From Sphingomonas sp. S2M10 (GTDB taxonomy: Bacteria; Pseudomonadota; Alphaproteobacteria; Sphingomonadales; Sphingomonadaceae), in contig NZ_JAAILI010000080.1 of assembly GCF_012650175.1 (NCBI RefSeq), positions 62,001 to 126,000 of the forward strand: a DNA stretch of 64,000 nucleotides, in the 5' to 3' direction. The notes below the pieces were generated by a model. The model saw only the letters and a program-made list of their open reading frames with translations. It ran no database searches and was not told the DNA's origin. Below are positions 26,024 to 34,307 of the stretch, piece after piece. Within the stretch, counting starts at the first letter, position 1. Each line of letters begins with the position of its first letter. A program made the translations under genes and the position numbers.

Positions 26024-27685
26024 ATGTCCGATTCCCTGCTTGGCCTCGACGAACCTCCGCAGCCCGTAAAGGCCGAAGCCTATCGCGTGCTCGCGCGCAA
26101 ATATCGGCCGCAGACGTTCAGCGCGCTGATCGGCCAGGATGCGATGGTCACCACGCTCGGCAACGCGATCCGCCGCGATCGGCTGGCGCATGCCTTTCTG
26201 CTGACCGGCGTGCGCGGGGTGGGCAAGACCTCTACCGCCCGGCTGATCGCCAAGGCGCTCAACTGCATCGGCCCGGACGGGCAGGGCGGCCCGACGATCG
26301 ATCCGTGCGGGGTCTGCGAGCCCTGCCGCGCGATCGCCGAGGGGCGCCATATCGACGTGATCGAAATGGACGCCGCCAGCCACACCGGCGTCGACGACGT
26401 GCGCGAGATCATCGAGGCATCGCGCTATGCGGCGGTTTCGGCGCGCTACAAGATCTACATCATCGACGAAGTCCACATGCTGTCGAAGAACGCGTTCAAC
26501 GCGCTTCTGAAGACGCTGGAGGAGCCGCCGGGGCATGTGAAATTCCTGTTCGCCACGACGGAGGTGAACAAGGTGCCGGTGACGGTGCTGTCGCGCTGCC
26601 AGCGCTTCGACCTGCGCCGCATTCCAGCCGAGCTGCTCGCCGAGCATTTCGCCAAGGTGTGCGCGGCCGAGCAGGTGGAGGCTGAGCCCGAGGCGCTGGC
26701 GCTGGTCGCCCGCGCGGCGGAAGGATCGGCGCGCGACGGCCTCTCGATCCTCGACCAGGCGATCGCGCATGCGGGGCTGGAAGGCGAGGGCGTGAAGGCG
26801 GAGGCGGTGCGCCAGATGCTCGGCCTGTCCGATCGCGGCGCGAACCGGGCGCTGTTCGGCACGCTGGTCGAAGGCCAGGCGCAGCAGGCGCTGGCGGGGT
26901 TGCGGGCGCAATATGATCTGGGCGTCGATCCGCTGGCGGTGCTGCGGGCGCTGCTGGAGACGGTGCACGGCGTGACGCTGGTCAAGCTCGGCACGCACCG
27001 CCTCTCCGGCCAGTCGACTGAGGAGCGCGAGGCGATGGAGGGCTGGGCGAGCCGGCTGTCCTTCCCGGCGCTCCACCGGCTGTGGCAGCTGCTGCTGCGC
27101 GGGCATGACGAAGTCGCCAAGGCGGCGCTGCCGATCGAGGCGACCGAGATGGCGCTGCTGCGGGTGATCCATGCGGCGCAGCTGCCCGATCCGGGCGAGC
27201 TGGCGAAGCAGATACTCAGCGGCAGCATCGCGGTGCCTTCGGGCGTGCCTTCCGCCGCTGCGCCTGCCGCGCCGACCGCGCCGGCACCCGCCACGGTGCA
27301 GGAAACCGGGCCGGTCCTGCCGACCAACCTCAGCGAACTTGCCGAGCATCTGGAGGAACATCGTCGCCTTCAGCTGGCGATGTTCGTCCGCGATTACATG
27401 CGGCCGGTGCGCTTCGAGGGCAGCGAGATCGATTTCGGCGCGGCGCGGCCGCTGCCGCAGGATTTCGTGCGCGAATTGGGCGGGGCGCTCAAGGACAGCA
27501 CCGGCGTGCACTGGAAGATCACCCTCGTCGACGGCGCCACCGCGCGGACGCTGCGCGAGGAACAGGCTGCGGCGGAAGCGGCCGAGCGTGAGGCCGTGCT
27601 CGCCTCGCCGATCGTCGCCGCCGCGATGCACGCTTTTCCTGATGCCGAGCTGATCGGCTGGACCAAGACCGGGAGTGACGGATGA
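26024..27685 (+). CDS. dnaX: DNA polymerase III subunit gamma/tau
   Basis: Clamp-loader ATPase of 553 residues. It shows RKYRPQTFSALIGQ near 25, Walker A GVRGVGKTSTA near 64, the zinc cysteines (CIGPDGQ ... CGVCEPC) around 85-105, Walker B IYIIDEVHML near 145 and sensor/arginine motif LSRCQRFDL near 190. The C-terminal tau-like part, after an Ala/Pro linker, ends near 550. I see no obvious programmed frameshift site. It is coupled to ybaB by a 4-base overlap. Confidence 0.95.
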   Translation: MSDSLLGLDEPPQPVKAEAYRVLARKYRPQTFSALIGQDAMVTTLGNAIRRDRLAHAFLLTGVRGVGKTSTARLIAKALNCIGPDGQGGPTIDPCGVCEPCRAIAEGRHIDVIEMDAASHTGVDDVREIIEASRYAAVSARYKIYIIDEVHMLSKNAFNALLKTLEEPPGHVKFLFATTEVNKVPVTVLSRCQRFDLRRIPAELLAEHFAKVCAAEQVEAEPEALALVARAAEGSARDGLSILDQAIAHAGLEGEGVKAEAVRQMLGLSDRGANRALFGTLVEGQAQQALAGLRAQYDLGVDPLAVLRALLETVHGVTLVKLGTHRLSGQSTEEREAMEGWASRLSFPALHRLWQLLLRGHDEVAKAALPIEATEMALLRVIHAAQLPDPGELAKQILSGSIAVPSGVPSAAAPAAPTAPAPATVQETGPVLPTNLSELAEHLEEHRRLQLAMFVRDYMRPVRFEGSEIDFGAARPLPQDFVRELGGALKDSTGVHWKITLVDGATARTLREEQAAAEAAEREAVLASPIVAAAMHAFPDAELIGWTKTGSDG

Positions 27686-28005
27686 AGAGCCTCGAAGACA
27701 TCATGGCCATGGCACAGAATGTGCAGGCCGAACTCACCAAGGCGCAGGCGAGCCTCGACAATGTCGAGGTCGAAGGCGTGTCGGGCGGCGGGCTGGTCAA
27801 GGTGAAGGCCAGCGCCAAGGGCCGCATCATCGGCATCGCGATCGACGATTCGCTGGTCAACGTCGCCGAGAAGGCGATGCTGGAGGACCTGCTGGTCGCC
27901 GCGTTCAACGATGCGCGGGTCAAGGCCGATGCGGCCTCGTCCGAAGCGATGAGCAAGATGACCAGCGGCCTGCCGCTGCCGCCGGGCTTCAAGCTCCCGT
28001 TCTGA
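27682..28005 (+). CDS. ybaB: YbaB/EbfC family nucleoid-associated protein
   Basis: The 107-residue dimeric DNA-binding protein begins MKSLEDIMAMAQNVQAEL, has the conserved GGGLVKVKASAKGRI beta-hairpin, and ends with MTSGLPLPPGFKLPF, the family tail. The ATG overlaps the dnaX stop. dnaX-ybaB pairs are common; recR often follows but is absent here. Confidence 0.95.
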   Translation: MKSLEDIMAMAQNVQAELTKAQASLDNVEVEGVSGGGLVKVKASAKGRIIGIAIDDSLVNVAEKAMLEDLLVAAFNDARVKADAASSEAMSKMTSGLPLPPGFKLPF

Positions 28006-28018
28006 GACAATGGCTTAG

Positions 28019-28043
28019 GGAACCATAAGTTCGTCCCCTCGGT
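28019..28043 (+). promoter_or_regulatory. Candidate sigma-EcfG promoter
   Basis: GGAAC is followed after 16 bases by CGGT (or after 17 by GGTT), close to the GGAAC-N16/17-CGTT consensus. It lies 34 bases before the next start codon and just after the ybaB stop. Confidence 0.5.
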
Positions 28044-28076
28044 TGCTGTCGCCAGTGTAACCGAGGAGAGACGATC

Positions 28077-28337
28077 ATGGCCGAACGTATCGTTGAAGAC
28101 GGCGTGGCGACCGACCGCGCGACCCACACCACGGTGATCGAGCGCCGCAGCGGCGGCGGGGCCGGCATGGCGCTGATCGGGCTGGCGGTGCTGATCGCGG
28201 TGGTGATCGGTGCCTTCTACCTGTTCAACCAGAACGCACGCGAGAACGCCAAGACCGATGCGGTGACCAGCGCTGCGAGCAGCGTCGGCGATGCCGCGAA
28301 GGATGTCGGCGACGCGGCGAAGGACGCGGCGAAGTAA
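28077..28337 (+). CDS. Small single-pass membrane protein, possible stress gene
   Basis: The 86-residue protein has a soluble N-terminus (MAERIVEDGVATDRAT), one membrane helix (GMALIGLAVLIAVVIGAFYLF, about 31-51) and an Ala/Asp/Lys-rich amphipathic tail with two VGDAAKD repeats. GAGGAGAG precedes the start by seven bases. A putative sigma-EcfG promoter upstream suggests stress induction. I do not recognise a named family. Confidence 0.7.
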   Translation: MAERIVEDGVATDRATHTTVIERRSGGGAGMALIGLAVLIAVVIGAFYLFNQNARENAKTDAVTSAASSVGDAAKDVGDAAKDAAK

Positions 28338-28346
28338 CGAGCGCGC

Positions 28347-28470
28347 CACCCTCACCCTCCCCACCGCCTTCGGCGGCGGGTCCCCTCCCTCTCCCAAAGG
28401 GAGAGGGCGCTAAAATCCCTCTCCCTTTGGGAGAGGGAGGGAGCCGCGAAGCGGCGGAAGGGTGAGGGTG
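28347..28470. repeat. Palindromic repeat, family C
   Basis: The outer arms CACCCTCACCCTCC and AAGGGTGAGGGTG enclose inner arms CCCTCTCCCAAAGGGAGAGGG and CCCTCTCCC-TTTGGGAGAGGG. It lies between convergent genes (28077 plus strand and mtgA minus strand). It is a repeat of the same design as families A, D and E and may act as a bidirectional terminator. Confidence 0.7.
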
Positions 28471-28483
28471 ACCGGCTTGCAGA

Positions 28484-29239
28484 TCACTTCAGGCAGCGAT
28501 CCAGCCCGTTCCCCGCCACCACATTGATCCGCGCATTGATCTTGTTGCCGTAGCGCCGCGTGAACCCGCGCGGGTCGATCGCCGCGCGCTTCTTGGGCAG
28601 CGGCAGCACCGCGGCGATCAGCGCCGCCTCGCGGTCCGAGAGCCGCGATGCATCATGGTGGAAGTAGCGCTCGGCGCCGGCGTTCACGCCATAGGTGCCG
28701 ATGCCGGTCTCGGCGACGTTGAGGTACACCTCCATGATCCGCCGCTTGCCCCAGATATTCTCGATCAGCACGGTGAACCAGGCTTCCAGGCCCTTCCGGA
28801 AATAGCCGCCGCCTTGCCACAGGAACACGTTCTTGGCCGTCTGCTGGCTGATCGTCGAGCCGCCGCGAATCTTGTGGGTTCCCTGGGCGTTGCGCTGATA
28901 GGCCTTCTCGATCGCCGCGAAGTCGAAGCCGTTGTGCTGGCAGAAGCGCGAGTCCTCGGCGGCGATGACCGCGCGGGCCATGCTCGGGTCGATGCGGCTG
29001 AGCGGCATCCAGTCCTTGGTCACGCCGTGCCCGGCGAACACGTCGCCGATCATCGTCCAGGTAATCGGCGGCGGCACGAACCGGTATACCGTCACCATCA
29101 ACAGCGACAACAGCACGAAGCCGAACACGAGCCGGAACCCCAGCACGATCAGCCGACGCCACCAGGGCTTGCGGGGCCGGGTCGAGGCGCCTCGGCGCGA
29201 GGATGGGCGGGGCGAGGGGCGGGCGCGATTCTTCGTCAC
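28484..29239 (-). CDS. mtgA: Monofunctional peptidoglycan glycosyltransferase MtgA
   Basis: Membrane-anchored glycosyltransferase (GT51) that polymerises glycan strands without a transpeptidase domain. After a basic N-terminus and one membrane helix (about 33-55) come AAEDSRFCQHNGFD (the catalytic Glu) and RGGSTISQQTAKNVFLW. RRIMEVYLNVAETG and EAALIAAVLPLPKK follow. About 251 residues is typical. I prefer GTG 29239; a TTG at 29275 lies inside the rpoH terminator stem. Confidence 0.92.
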   Translation of the reverse strand: MTKNRARPSPRPSSRRGASTRPRKPWWRRLIVLGFRLVFGFVLLSLLMVTVYRFVPPPITWTMIGDVFAGHGVTKDWMPLSRIDPSMARAVIAAEDSRFCQHNGFDFAAIEKAYQRNAQGTHKIRGGSTISQQTAKNVFLWQGGGYFRKGLEAWFTVLIENIWGKRRIMEVYLNVAETGIGTYGVNAGAERYFHHDASRLSDREAALIAAVLPLPKKRAAIDPRGFTRRYGNKINARINVVAGNGLDRCLK

Positions 29240-29262
29240 GCACCCGCCATGCCCCAGCCGGG

Positions 29263-29293
29263 GCGGTTCCTGCAATCACCTGGCAGGAACCGC
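29263..29293 (-). terminator. Stem-loop after rpoH
   Basis: GCGGTTCCTGC and GCAGGAACCGC form a perfect 11-bp stem with a nine-base loop, 9 bases after the rpoH stop on the minus strand. No long U-run follows. Confidence 0.6.
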
Positions 29294-29301
29294 GGGGCCG
29301 A

Positions 29302-30207
29302 TCAGTGGGTGGCGAGCAGGCGGCGATCGCCTGCGAGGCGCATCATCGCCTTTTGCAGCTTCTCGAACGCACGCACCTCGATCTGGCGGACGCGCTCGCG
29401 CGACACGCCATAGACCTGGCTCAGTTCCTCAAGCGTCTTGGGATCGTCGGTCAGGCGACGCTCGGTGAGGATGTGCTTCTCGCGCTCGTTGAGGTCTTCC
29501 ATCGCTGAGACGAGCATGTCGTGGCGGACGTCCGCCTCCTGCGCGTCGGCAACGGCCTCGTCCTGCAGCGGGCCTTCATCGGCCAGCCAGTCCTGCCACT
29601 GGCTCTCGCCGTCCTCGCGCATCGGCACGTTGAGCGAGGTATCTCCGCCCATCGCCATGCGGCGGTTCATCGAGGTGACCTCTTCTTCGGTCACGCCCAG
29701 ATCGGTGGCGATCTTGGCGAGGTTCTCCGGGCTGAGGTCGCCGTCCTCGAACGCATCGAGCTTGGCCTTCATCCGGCGCAGGTTGAAGAACAGCTTCTTC
29801 TGCGCGGCGGTGGTGCCCATCTTCACGAGGCTCCACGAGCGGAGGATGAATTCCTGGATCGAAGCGCGGATCCACCACATCGCGTAGGTGGCGAGGCGGA
29901 AGCCGCGATCGGGCTCGAACTTCTTCACGCCCTGCATCAGGCCGATATTGCCCTCGGAGATCAGCTCCGACACGGGCAGGCCATAGCCGCGATAGCCCAT
30001 CGCGATCTTGGCCACGAGGCGCAGATGCGAGGTGACCAGCTGCGCCGCCGCATCGGTGTCGCCATGCTCCTGAAAGCGCTTGGCGAGCATATATTCCTGC
30101 TCGGGGCTCAGGATCGGAAATTTCTTGATCTCGGCCAGATAGCGATTGAGGCTCGCCTCGCCGCCGAGCGCGGGTATCGTCGCTGGGACGTTGCTGCCGC
30201 TAGCCAT
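29302..30207 (-). CDS. rpoH: RNA polymerase sigma-32 factor RpoH
   Basis: Heat-shock sigma factor of about 301 residues. Region 2 has LVAKIAMGYRGYGLPVSELI and FRLATYAMWWIRASIQEFIL, the RpoH box region has GTTAAQKKLFFNLRR, and region 4 has LEELSQVYGVSRERVRQIE. I chose ATG 30207, preceded by GGGAGAAA; an upstream extension of 19 residues lacks support. It shares the strand with rluD, 61 bases upstream. Confidence 0.96.
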   Translation of the reverse strand: MASGSNVPATIPALGGEASLNRYLAEIKKFPILSPEQEYMLAKRFQEHGDTDAAAQLVTSHLRLVAKIAMGYRGYGLPVSELISEGNIGLMQGVKKFEPDRGFRLATYAMWWIRASIQEFILRSWSLVKMGTTAAQKKLFFNLRRMKAKLDAFEDGDLSPENLAKIATDLGVTEEEVTSMNRRMAMGGDTSLNVPMREDGESQWQDWLADEGPLQDEAVADAQEADVRHDMLVSAMEDLNEREKHILTERRLTDDPKTLEELSQVYGVSRERVRQIEVRAFEKLQKAMMRLAGDRRLLATH

Positions 30208-30267
30208 GATCGTTTCTCCCTTTCCAACGGGTGCCGGTCCGAACGCGGGGACTCGAACGCCCAAAAC

Positions 30268-31224
30268 TCATACGAGAAGCTGGTTGAACAGTTCCTGCAT
30301 GTCTGCAGGCATTTCGCTATCGAACGCCAAAGCGTTACTTTTGATCGGGTGGATGAACCCGAGACGTGCCGCATGCAAGGCCTGGCGCTGGAAACCCAAG
30401 CTTGCCAGAAGTCCGCGATGGGTGGAACGCATACTTCCATATAGAGGGTCCCCGACCAGCGGGTGACCGATCGACGCCATGTGGACGCGCACCTGGTGGG
30501 TACGGCCGGTCTCCAGCCTGCATTCTACGAGACTTGCGTCCCGAAGTTCGCGAATTCTGCGCCAATGGGTAGTCGCATGCTTGCCATGACCCTCGGCACA
30601 GACCGCGATCTTCTTGCGGTTGCTTGGCGAGCGGGCGAGCGGGGCGTTTACCGTTCCTTCCGCCAGCCGCAGCCTGCCGCTGGCGATCGCCCGGTACCGT
30701 CGGTCGATGGAATGCGCCTTGAACTGCGCGGCGAGGCCGACATGCGCAGGATCGGTCTTGGCGGCGACCATCAGGCCCGACGTGTCCTTGTCGATCCGGT
30801 GGACGATGCCGGGCCGTGCCACCCCGCCGATGCCGGAAAGCTGGCCGGCGCAGTGATGCAGCAGCGCATTCACCAGCGTGCCGTCGAGATTGCCCGCCGC
30901 AGGGTGGACGACGAGACCCGCCGGCTTGTCGATCACGATCAGATGCTCGTCTTCGAACACCACGTTGAGTGGAATGTCCTGCGCCTCGTTGTGCGCGGGC
31001 GTGGGATCGGGCACGACAACCTGGAAGACGGCACCGCCGGGCGCCTTGCGCGCGGGGTCGCGCGCGAGCTTGCCATCCGGGCCCGTGACCGCACCGGAGG
31101 AGATCAGCGCCTTCACGCGCTCGCGCGACAGCGTGGGCAGCGCGTCGGTCAAGGCACGGTCCAGCCGCCAGCCATGCGCCTCGTCCGCAATCCGCGCTTC
31201 TAAGATGGAAACCCCCTGATTCAT
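30268..31224 (-). CDS. rluD: RluA-family 23S rRNA pseudouridine synthase (RluD-like)
   Basis: The 318-residue protein has an N-terminal S4-like RNA-binding domain (LDRALTDALPTLSRERVKALI). The catalytic domain carries HRIDKDTSGLMVAAKT, whose aspartate (near 147) is catalytic, and ETGRTHQVRVHMASIGHPL. The S4 domain and sequence fit RluD, which modifies helix 69 of 23S rRNA. It is divergent from the JAMM peptidase gene with a gap of only about 12-18 bases. Confidence 0.88.
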   Translation of the reverse strand: MNQGVSILEARIADEAHGWRLDRALTDALPTLSRERVKALISSGAVTGPDGKLARDPARKAPGGAVFQVVVPDPTPAHNEAQDIPLNVVFEDEHLIVIDKPAGLVVHPAAGNLDGTLVNALLHHCAGQLSGIGGVARPGIVHRIDKDTSGLMVAAKTDPAHVGLAAQFKAHSIDRRYRAIASGRLRLAEGTVNAPLARSPSNRKKIAVCAEGHGKHATTHWRRIRELRDASLVECRLETGRTHQVRVHMASIGHPLVGDPLYGSMRSTHRGLLASLGFQRQALHAARLGFIHPIKSNALAFDSEMPADMQELFNQLLV

Positions 31225-31242
31225 GTTTTACCCGAAATGGGC

Positions 31243-31644
31243 ATGGGCGTTACGATTTCAAGATCCATACTGACCGGTATGAAAAAAGCGTCGGCGATCG
31301 CCGCGCCGTGCGAGGCGTGCGGGCTGCTGCTGGGGGCCGGAACAAGGATCGAGCGCTTCACCGAGTGTGCAAACGTTTCCGATGCGCCCGAGATCCGGTT
31401 CGAGATCGATCCTGCGGCATTGTTCGCGGCGCTGCGGGCCGAAAGGGCGGGCGGGCCGAAGGTGCTCGGCTATTGGCACTCGCATCCGAGCGGGGATCCG
31501 ACCCCGTCGCGCACCGATGCGGCGATGGCCGCGCCCGACGGCAAGCTGTGGATGATCGTCGGGGGCGCGGACATCACCTGCTGGCGGGCGGGCGAGGCCG
31601 GTTTGTGGGATCGGTTCGCTGCCGAAGCGTGGACGCCGGTCTAG
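31243..31644 (+). CDS. M67-family metallopeptidase (JAB1/MPN/JAMM domain)
   Basis: The 133-residue protein carries the JAMM zinc motif: Glu in CEACGLLLG near residue 24, then YWHSHPSGDPTPSRTD (about 82-97) with the His-Ser-His and Ser/Asp ligands. Bacterial members cleave isopeptide-like tails of ubiquitin-fold proteins (ThiS/MoaD type) or amino-acid conjugates. No sulfur-carrier partner gene is adjacent, so the substrate is unknown. Start could also be ATG 31237. Confidence 0.85.
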   Translation: MGVTISRSILTGMKKASAIAAPCEACGLLLGAGTRIERFTECANVSDAPEIRFEIDPAALFAALRAERAGGPKVLGYWHSHPSGDPTPSRTDAAMAAPDGKLWMIVGGADITCWRAGEAGLWDRFAAEAWTPV

Positions 31645-31656
31645 CCGCGCCCGCCG

Positions 31657-32565
31657 TCAGGCATCGGCGAGTTCGGGTATCGGTGCGGCTTGCGCCTCGG
31701 CCATGCTGCGCAAGACCAGCCTGCCGCTATCGATCAGCTCGGCCAGATGCGCGGCATAATGGTAGCGGATCGTGGGGAAGCCGTCAGGGTGGAAGGCGCG
31801 GCGGCTCGGGCCGAGATGGACAAGCAGGCGATTGGCCTCCGCGCGCTTGAGCAGGCGTCGAACATGCGGCTGCGACACGGCGAAGCGGCGCGCCAGGCCG
31901 GCGAGCGGCACCGTGGCGCTCTCGATCGGCACAAAGCGATCGTCGGTACAGGCCAGCGCCAGGGTGTGGAGGATGGCGCATCCGGCCAGGGGATGGAGGA
32001 AGGAGGCGCGCAGGCTCGGGAAGGGATCGGGCCCGCTCGCCAGCGCATAGAGGCGGCTGGCCTGGATACCCAGGAATTGCTGGTACAACGCGGGATCGTC
32101 GAGCGCGGCCGGAAAAGGGGCAAGATCGGCATCGAGGAGCGCGGCGGGTGCCAGCGCCGCCTGGAGGTGCCGGCACCACGCCTTCTGAAAGGCGGTGGTG
32201 GTGCGGTATCCCTGATCCGGTGCGGCCTCGAGCAGGCCGATGTGCAGCATGAAATCGATCAGCGCGCCGGCGCGGTTCGCGGTCAGCAGGCCCGTCGCGG
32301 CGCAGATCTGCCGCAGCCGCGTAAGCGTCAGGCCGCCGCGCGTGTCGAGATAGGCGGCGGACATCGCCGCGACATAATGGCCGGCATCTTTGAAAACCGC
32401 TGCCAGGGTCCTGTCTTCATAGGCGATGGCGAGCATGTTGGCGGCGAATTGTCGCGCCGCGATACCGAACTGGGGATGCGCTGCGATCTCGATCCACCGG
32501 GAAGGCAGCCGTTCCGGATTCGTTGTCGCCGCCTGCAGCACCGTGTTCGACCCCCATCGTATCAA
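31657..32565 (-). CDS. Hypothetical protein with winged-helix-like C-terminus
   Basis: This is a soluble, Ala/Leu-rich protein of about 302 residues that I do not recognise. A helix-turn-helix-like stretch lies near 230-255 (LARRFAVSQPHVRRLLKRAE), and a second possible one lies near 80-105 (RLRQICAATGLLTANRAGAL). It could be a transcription factor. The start is uncertain: TTG 32565 gives the longest reading and GTG 32541 is an alternative. It is convergent with the JAMM peptidase gene. Confidence 0.6.
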   Translation of the reverse strand: MIRWGSNTVLQAATTNPERLPSRWIEIAAHPQFGIAARQFAANMLAIAYEDRTLAAVFKDAGHYVAAMSAAYLDTRGGLTLTRLRQICAATGLLTANRAGALIDFMLHIGLLEAAPDQGYRTTTAFQKAWCRHLQAALAPAALLDADLAPFPAALDDPALYQQFLGIQASRLYALASGPDPFPSLRASFLHPLAGCAILHTLALACTDDRFVPIESATVPLAGLARRFAVSQPHVRRLLKRAEANRLLVHLGPSRRAFHPDGFPTIRYHYAAHLAELIDSGRLVLRSMAEAQAAPIPELADA

Positions 32566-32632
32566 TCGCGCACTAGCACGGCGCTTTCACGGGGAACAAT
32601 TCGATTCCGTAACAAATTCTGGGCGTGCCGTT

Positions 32633-33283
32633 TCAGGCCGGTTCCGTCGCGATCTGGCGCAGCGCCTGCTCGAAAGCCTCCGGGGGCTGCCCGCCGGAAA
32701 TCAGATAGCGTTGATCGACGACGATGGCGGGGACCGACTGGATGCCGCGCGATTGCCATAGCGCTTCTTCGGACCGCACCTCGTCGGCACAGGCGCCCTC
32801 GTCCAGCACGCGCGCGGCCTCGGCAACGTCCAGCCCGGCCTTCTCGGCGGCGGTCAACAGCACGGCGCGCTCGCCCGGATTCTTCCCCTCGGTGAAATAA
32901 GCGGTGAACAGCGCGAGCTTGAGTGCCCGCTGGTCGCCCGCCAGACCGGCCCAGTGGAGCAGGCGGTGCGCATCGAAGGTGTTGTAGATGCGGGAGTCGT
33001 CGCCCATCGCCATGGTGAAGCCCAGCGCGGCGGCGCGTTCGCGGATCATTGCGCGGGTGGCGGCGGACTGTTCGGGCGTCGCGCCATATTTTCGGCCGAT
33101 ATGCTCCACGATGTTCTCGCCCTCGGGCGCCATGGCGGGGTTGAGCTCGAACGGGTGGAAGCGGATCTCCGCCGTCACCACGTCGGCGGCGCGGGCCAGT
33201 GCCTCCTCCAGACCCTTGAGGCCGATCACGCACCACGGGCACACGATGTCGGACACGAAATCGATGGTCATTTTGCGGGGCAT
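32633..33283 (-). CDS. DsbA-family (FrnE-like) thiol oxidoreductase
   Basis: The 216-residue cytoplasmic thioredoxin-fold protein begins MTIDFVSDIVCPWCVIGLKG with a CPWC motif, as in FrnE and 2-hydroxychromene-carboxylate isomerase-like proteins. The C-terminal GIQSVPAIVVDQRYLISGGQ with a cis-proline closes the fold. There is no signal peptide. I chose the ATG at 33283 because it starts the fold; a 37-residue upstream extension is unlikely. The redox partner is unknown. Confidence 0.88.
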   Translation of the reverse strand: MPRKMTIDFVSDIVCPWCVIGLKGLEEALARAADVVTAEIRFHPFELNPAMAPEGENIVEHIGRKYGATPEQSAATRAMIRERAAALGFTMAMGDDSRIYNTFDAHRLLHWAGLAGDQRALKLALFTAYFTEGKNPGERAVLLTAAEKAGLDVAEAARVLDEGACADEVRSEEALWQSRGIQSVPAIVVDQRYLISGGQPPEAFEQALRQIATEPA

Positions 33284-33362
33284 GGCGGGTCCTGTGATTT
33301 GGCGGGACAAGGTGGGCGCAACTTGGCGGTGGCGTAAAGCAGAAAGCGGCGCGCCGGCCCGA

Positions 33363-33791
33363 CTAATAGGCCAAGCCGCTGCGAACCCCGGCAAGGATCG
33401 CCCGGCTGGCCGCGCAGGCGTCCCCGGCGAACACCGTGCCCGGCTCCATAAGATAGCGTGCAGCTTCCCCCCTGCGCGTGTCCACGCGGCGCAGCGCGAC
33501 CGTCCGCCGCCCGCTCACGAAGCCGCCCTGCTCGAACCAGATGATCCAGTATCGGCCCACCCCGTACCCGCGCACGAACTGACGCTGGGGCAGCCCCGCG
33601 CGTATCACATCGGTCGCGTTGTAGGGTGCGCTTGCCTCGGCGATACCGCCAACGGCAAAGCCGCGCCGCGCTTCGGTGATGACGGCGGGCGGCAGATCGG
33701 CGAACCGGTACACGACCACCGCCTCCGGACCGAGATCGCAGGCCAACTCCGCCGGTGCTGCGGCGAGCATCAGAAGCAGGGGAAAATACAT
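33363..33791 (-). CDS. Small secreted protein, unknown function
   Basis: The 142-residue protein has a signal peptide (MYFPLLLMLAAAPAELA) and two cysteines that might form a disulfide (Cys18 and one near 126 in GDACAAS). It shows FADLPPAVITEARRG and YWIIWFEQGGFVSGRRTVAL. I do not recognise a family. It is 79 bases upstream of the DsbA-family gene on the same strand. Confidence 0.65.
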   Translation of the reverse strand: MYFPLLLMLAAAPAELACDLGPEAVVVYRFADLPPAVITEARRGFAVGGIAEASAPYNATDVIRAGLPQRQFVRGYGVGRYWIIWFEQGGFVSGRRTVALRRVDTRRGEAARYLMEPGTVFAGDACAASRAILAGVRSGLAY

Positions 33792-33875
33792 GCGTGTGGC
33801 CCGGTACTGCCCGACACCTTCAAATGCGCCTGCGGCCGCTTCAAGGCAAGGGACGAGTGGTCGTCAAGCCGATCC

Positions 33876-33901
33876 GGAACGTTTGCGCCGCGTCTCTCGT
33901 T
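33876..33901 (+). promoter_or_regulatory. Candidate sigma-EcfG promoter, perfect consensus
   Basis: GGAAC, 17 bases, then CGTT: both boxes match the general stress consensus exactly. It is 29 bases before the start of the small membrane protein gene at 33931. Confidence 0.65.
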
Positions 33902-33930
33902 AGGATCGCCAATCTTCTGGGAGTGATGTG

Positions 33931-34074
33931 ATGCTTTGGACGCTTGTCGTAATTCTGATCGTGCTGTGGCTGCTGGGCTTCTCGTTCCACATTGCCGGCG
34001 GCATCATTCACATCCTGCTGGTAATCGCGCTGGTGATCGGTCTGGTCCAGCTCTTCACCGGGCGTAGAGTCTGA
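33931..34074 (+). CDS. Lmo0937-family small membrane protein
   Basis: The 47-residue protein begins MLWTLVVILIVLWLLGFSFH, with a second hydrophobic stretch (IIHILLVIALVIGLVQLF) and a basic end. This is the layout of the Lmo0937 family of two-helix peptides. GGGAG is nine bases upstream. A consensus sigma-EcfG promoter precedes it, matching the stress association often reported for such peptides. Function is unknown. Confidence 0.8.
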   Translation: MLWTLVVILIVLWLLGFSFHIAGGIIHILLVIALVIGLVQLFTGRRV

Positions 34075-34307
34075 AGCCGCGCCCGGCGGGCCGTGAAGGT
34101 CCGCCGGGCGCCGCCCCGCCATTTTGCCTTCGAACGACCCTTTCCCACCCTTCCAGCAAGCGCGGTGATCCGGCGCGTGCCGGCGCACCAGCAGCATGCG
34201 ATCCCGTTTCGTCCGGCGACCGCCTCCGATCCTGCATCGGCGCCGCCACGATGCTTGCAGCTTCCTGTCGGCTGCGCCAAAGGGGAGTCACAGCTGGAGC
34301 CCAACAC

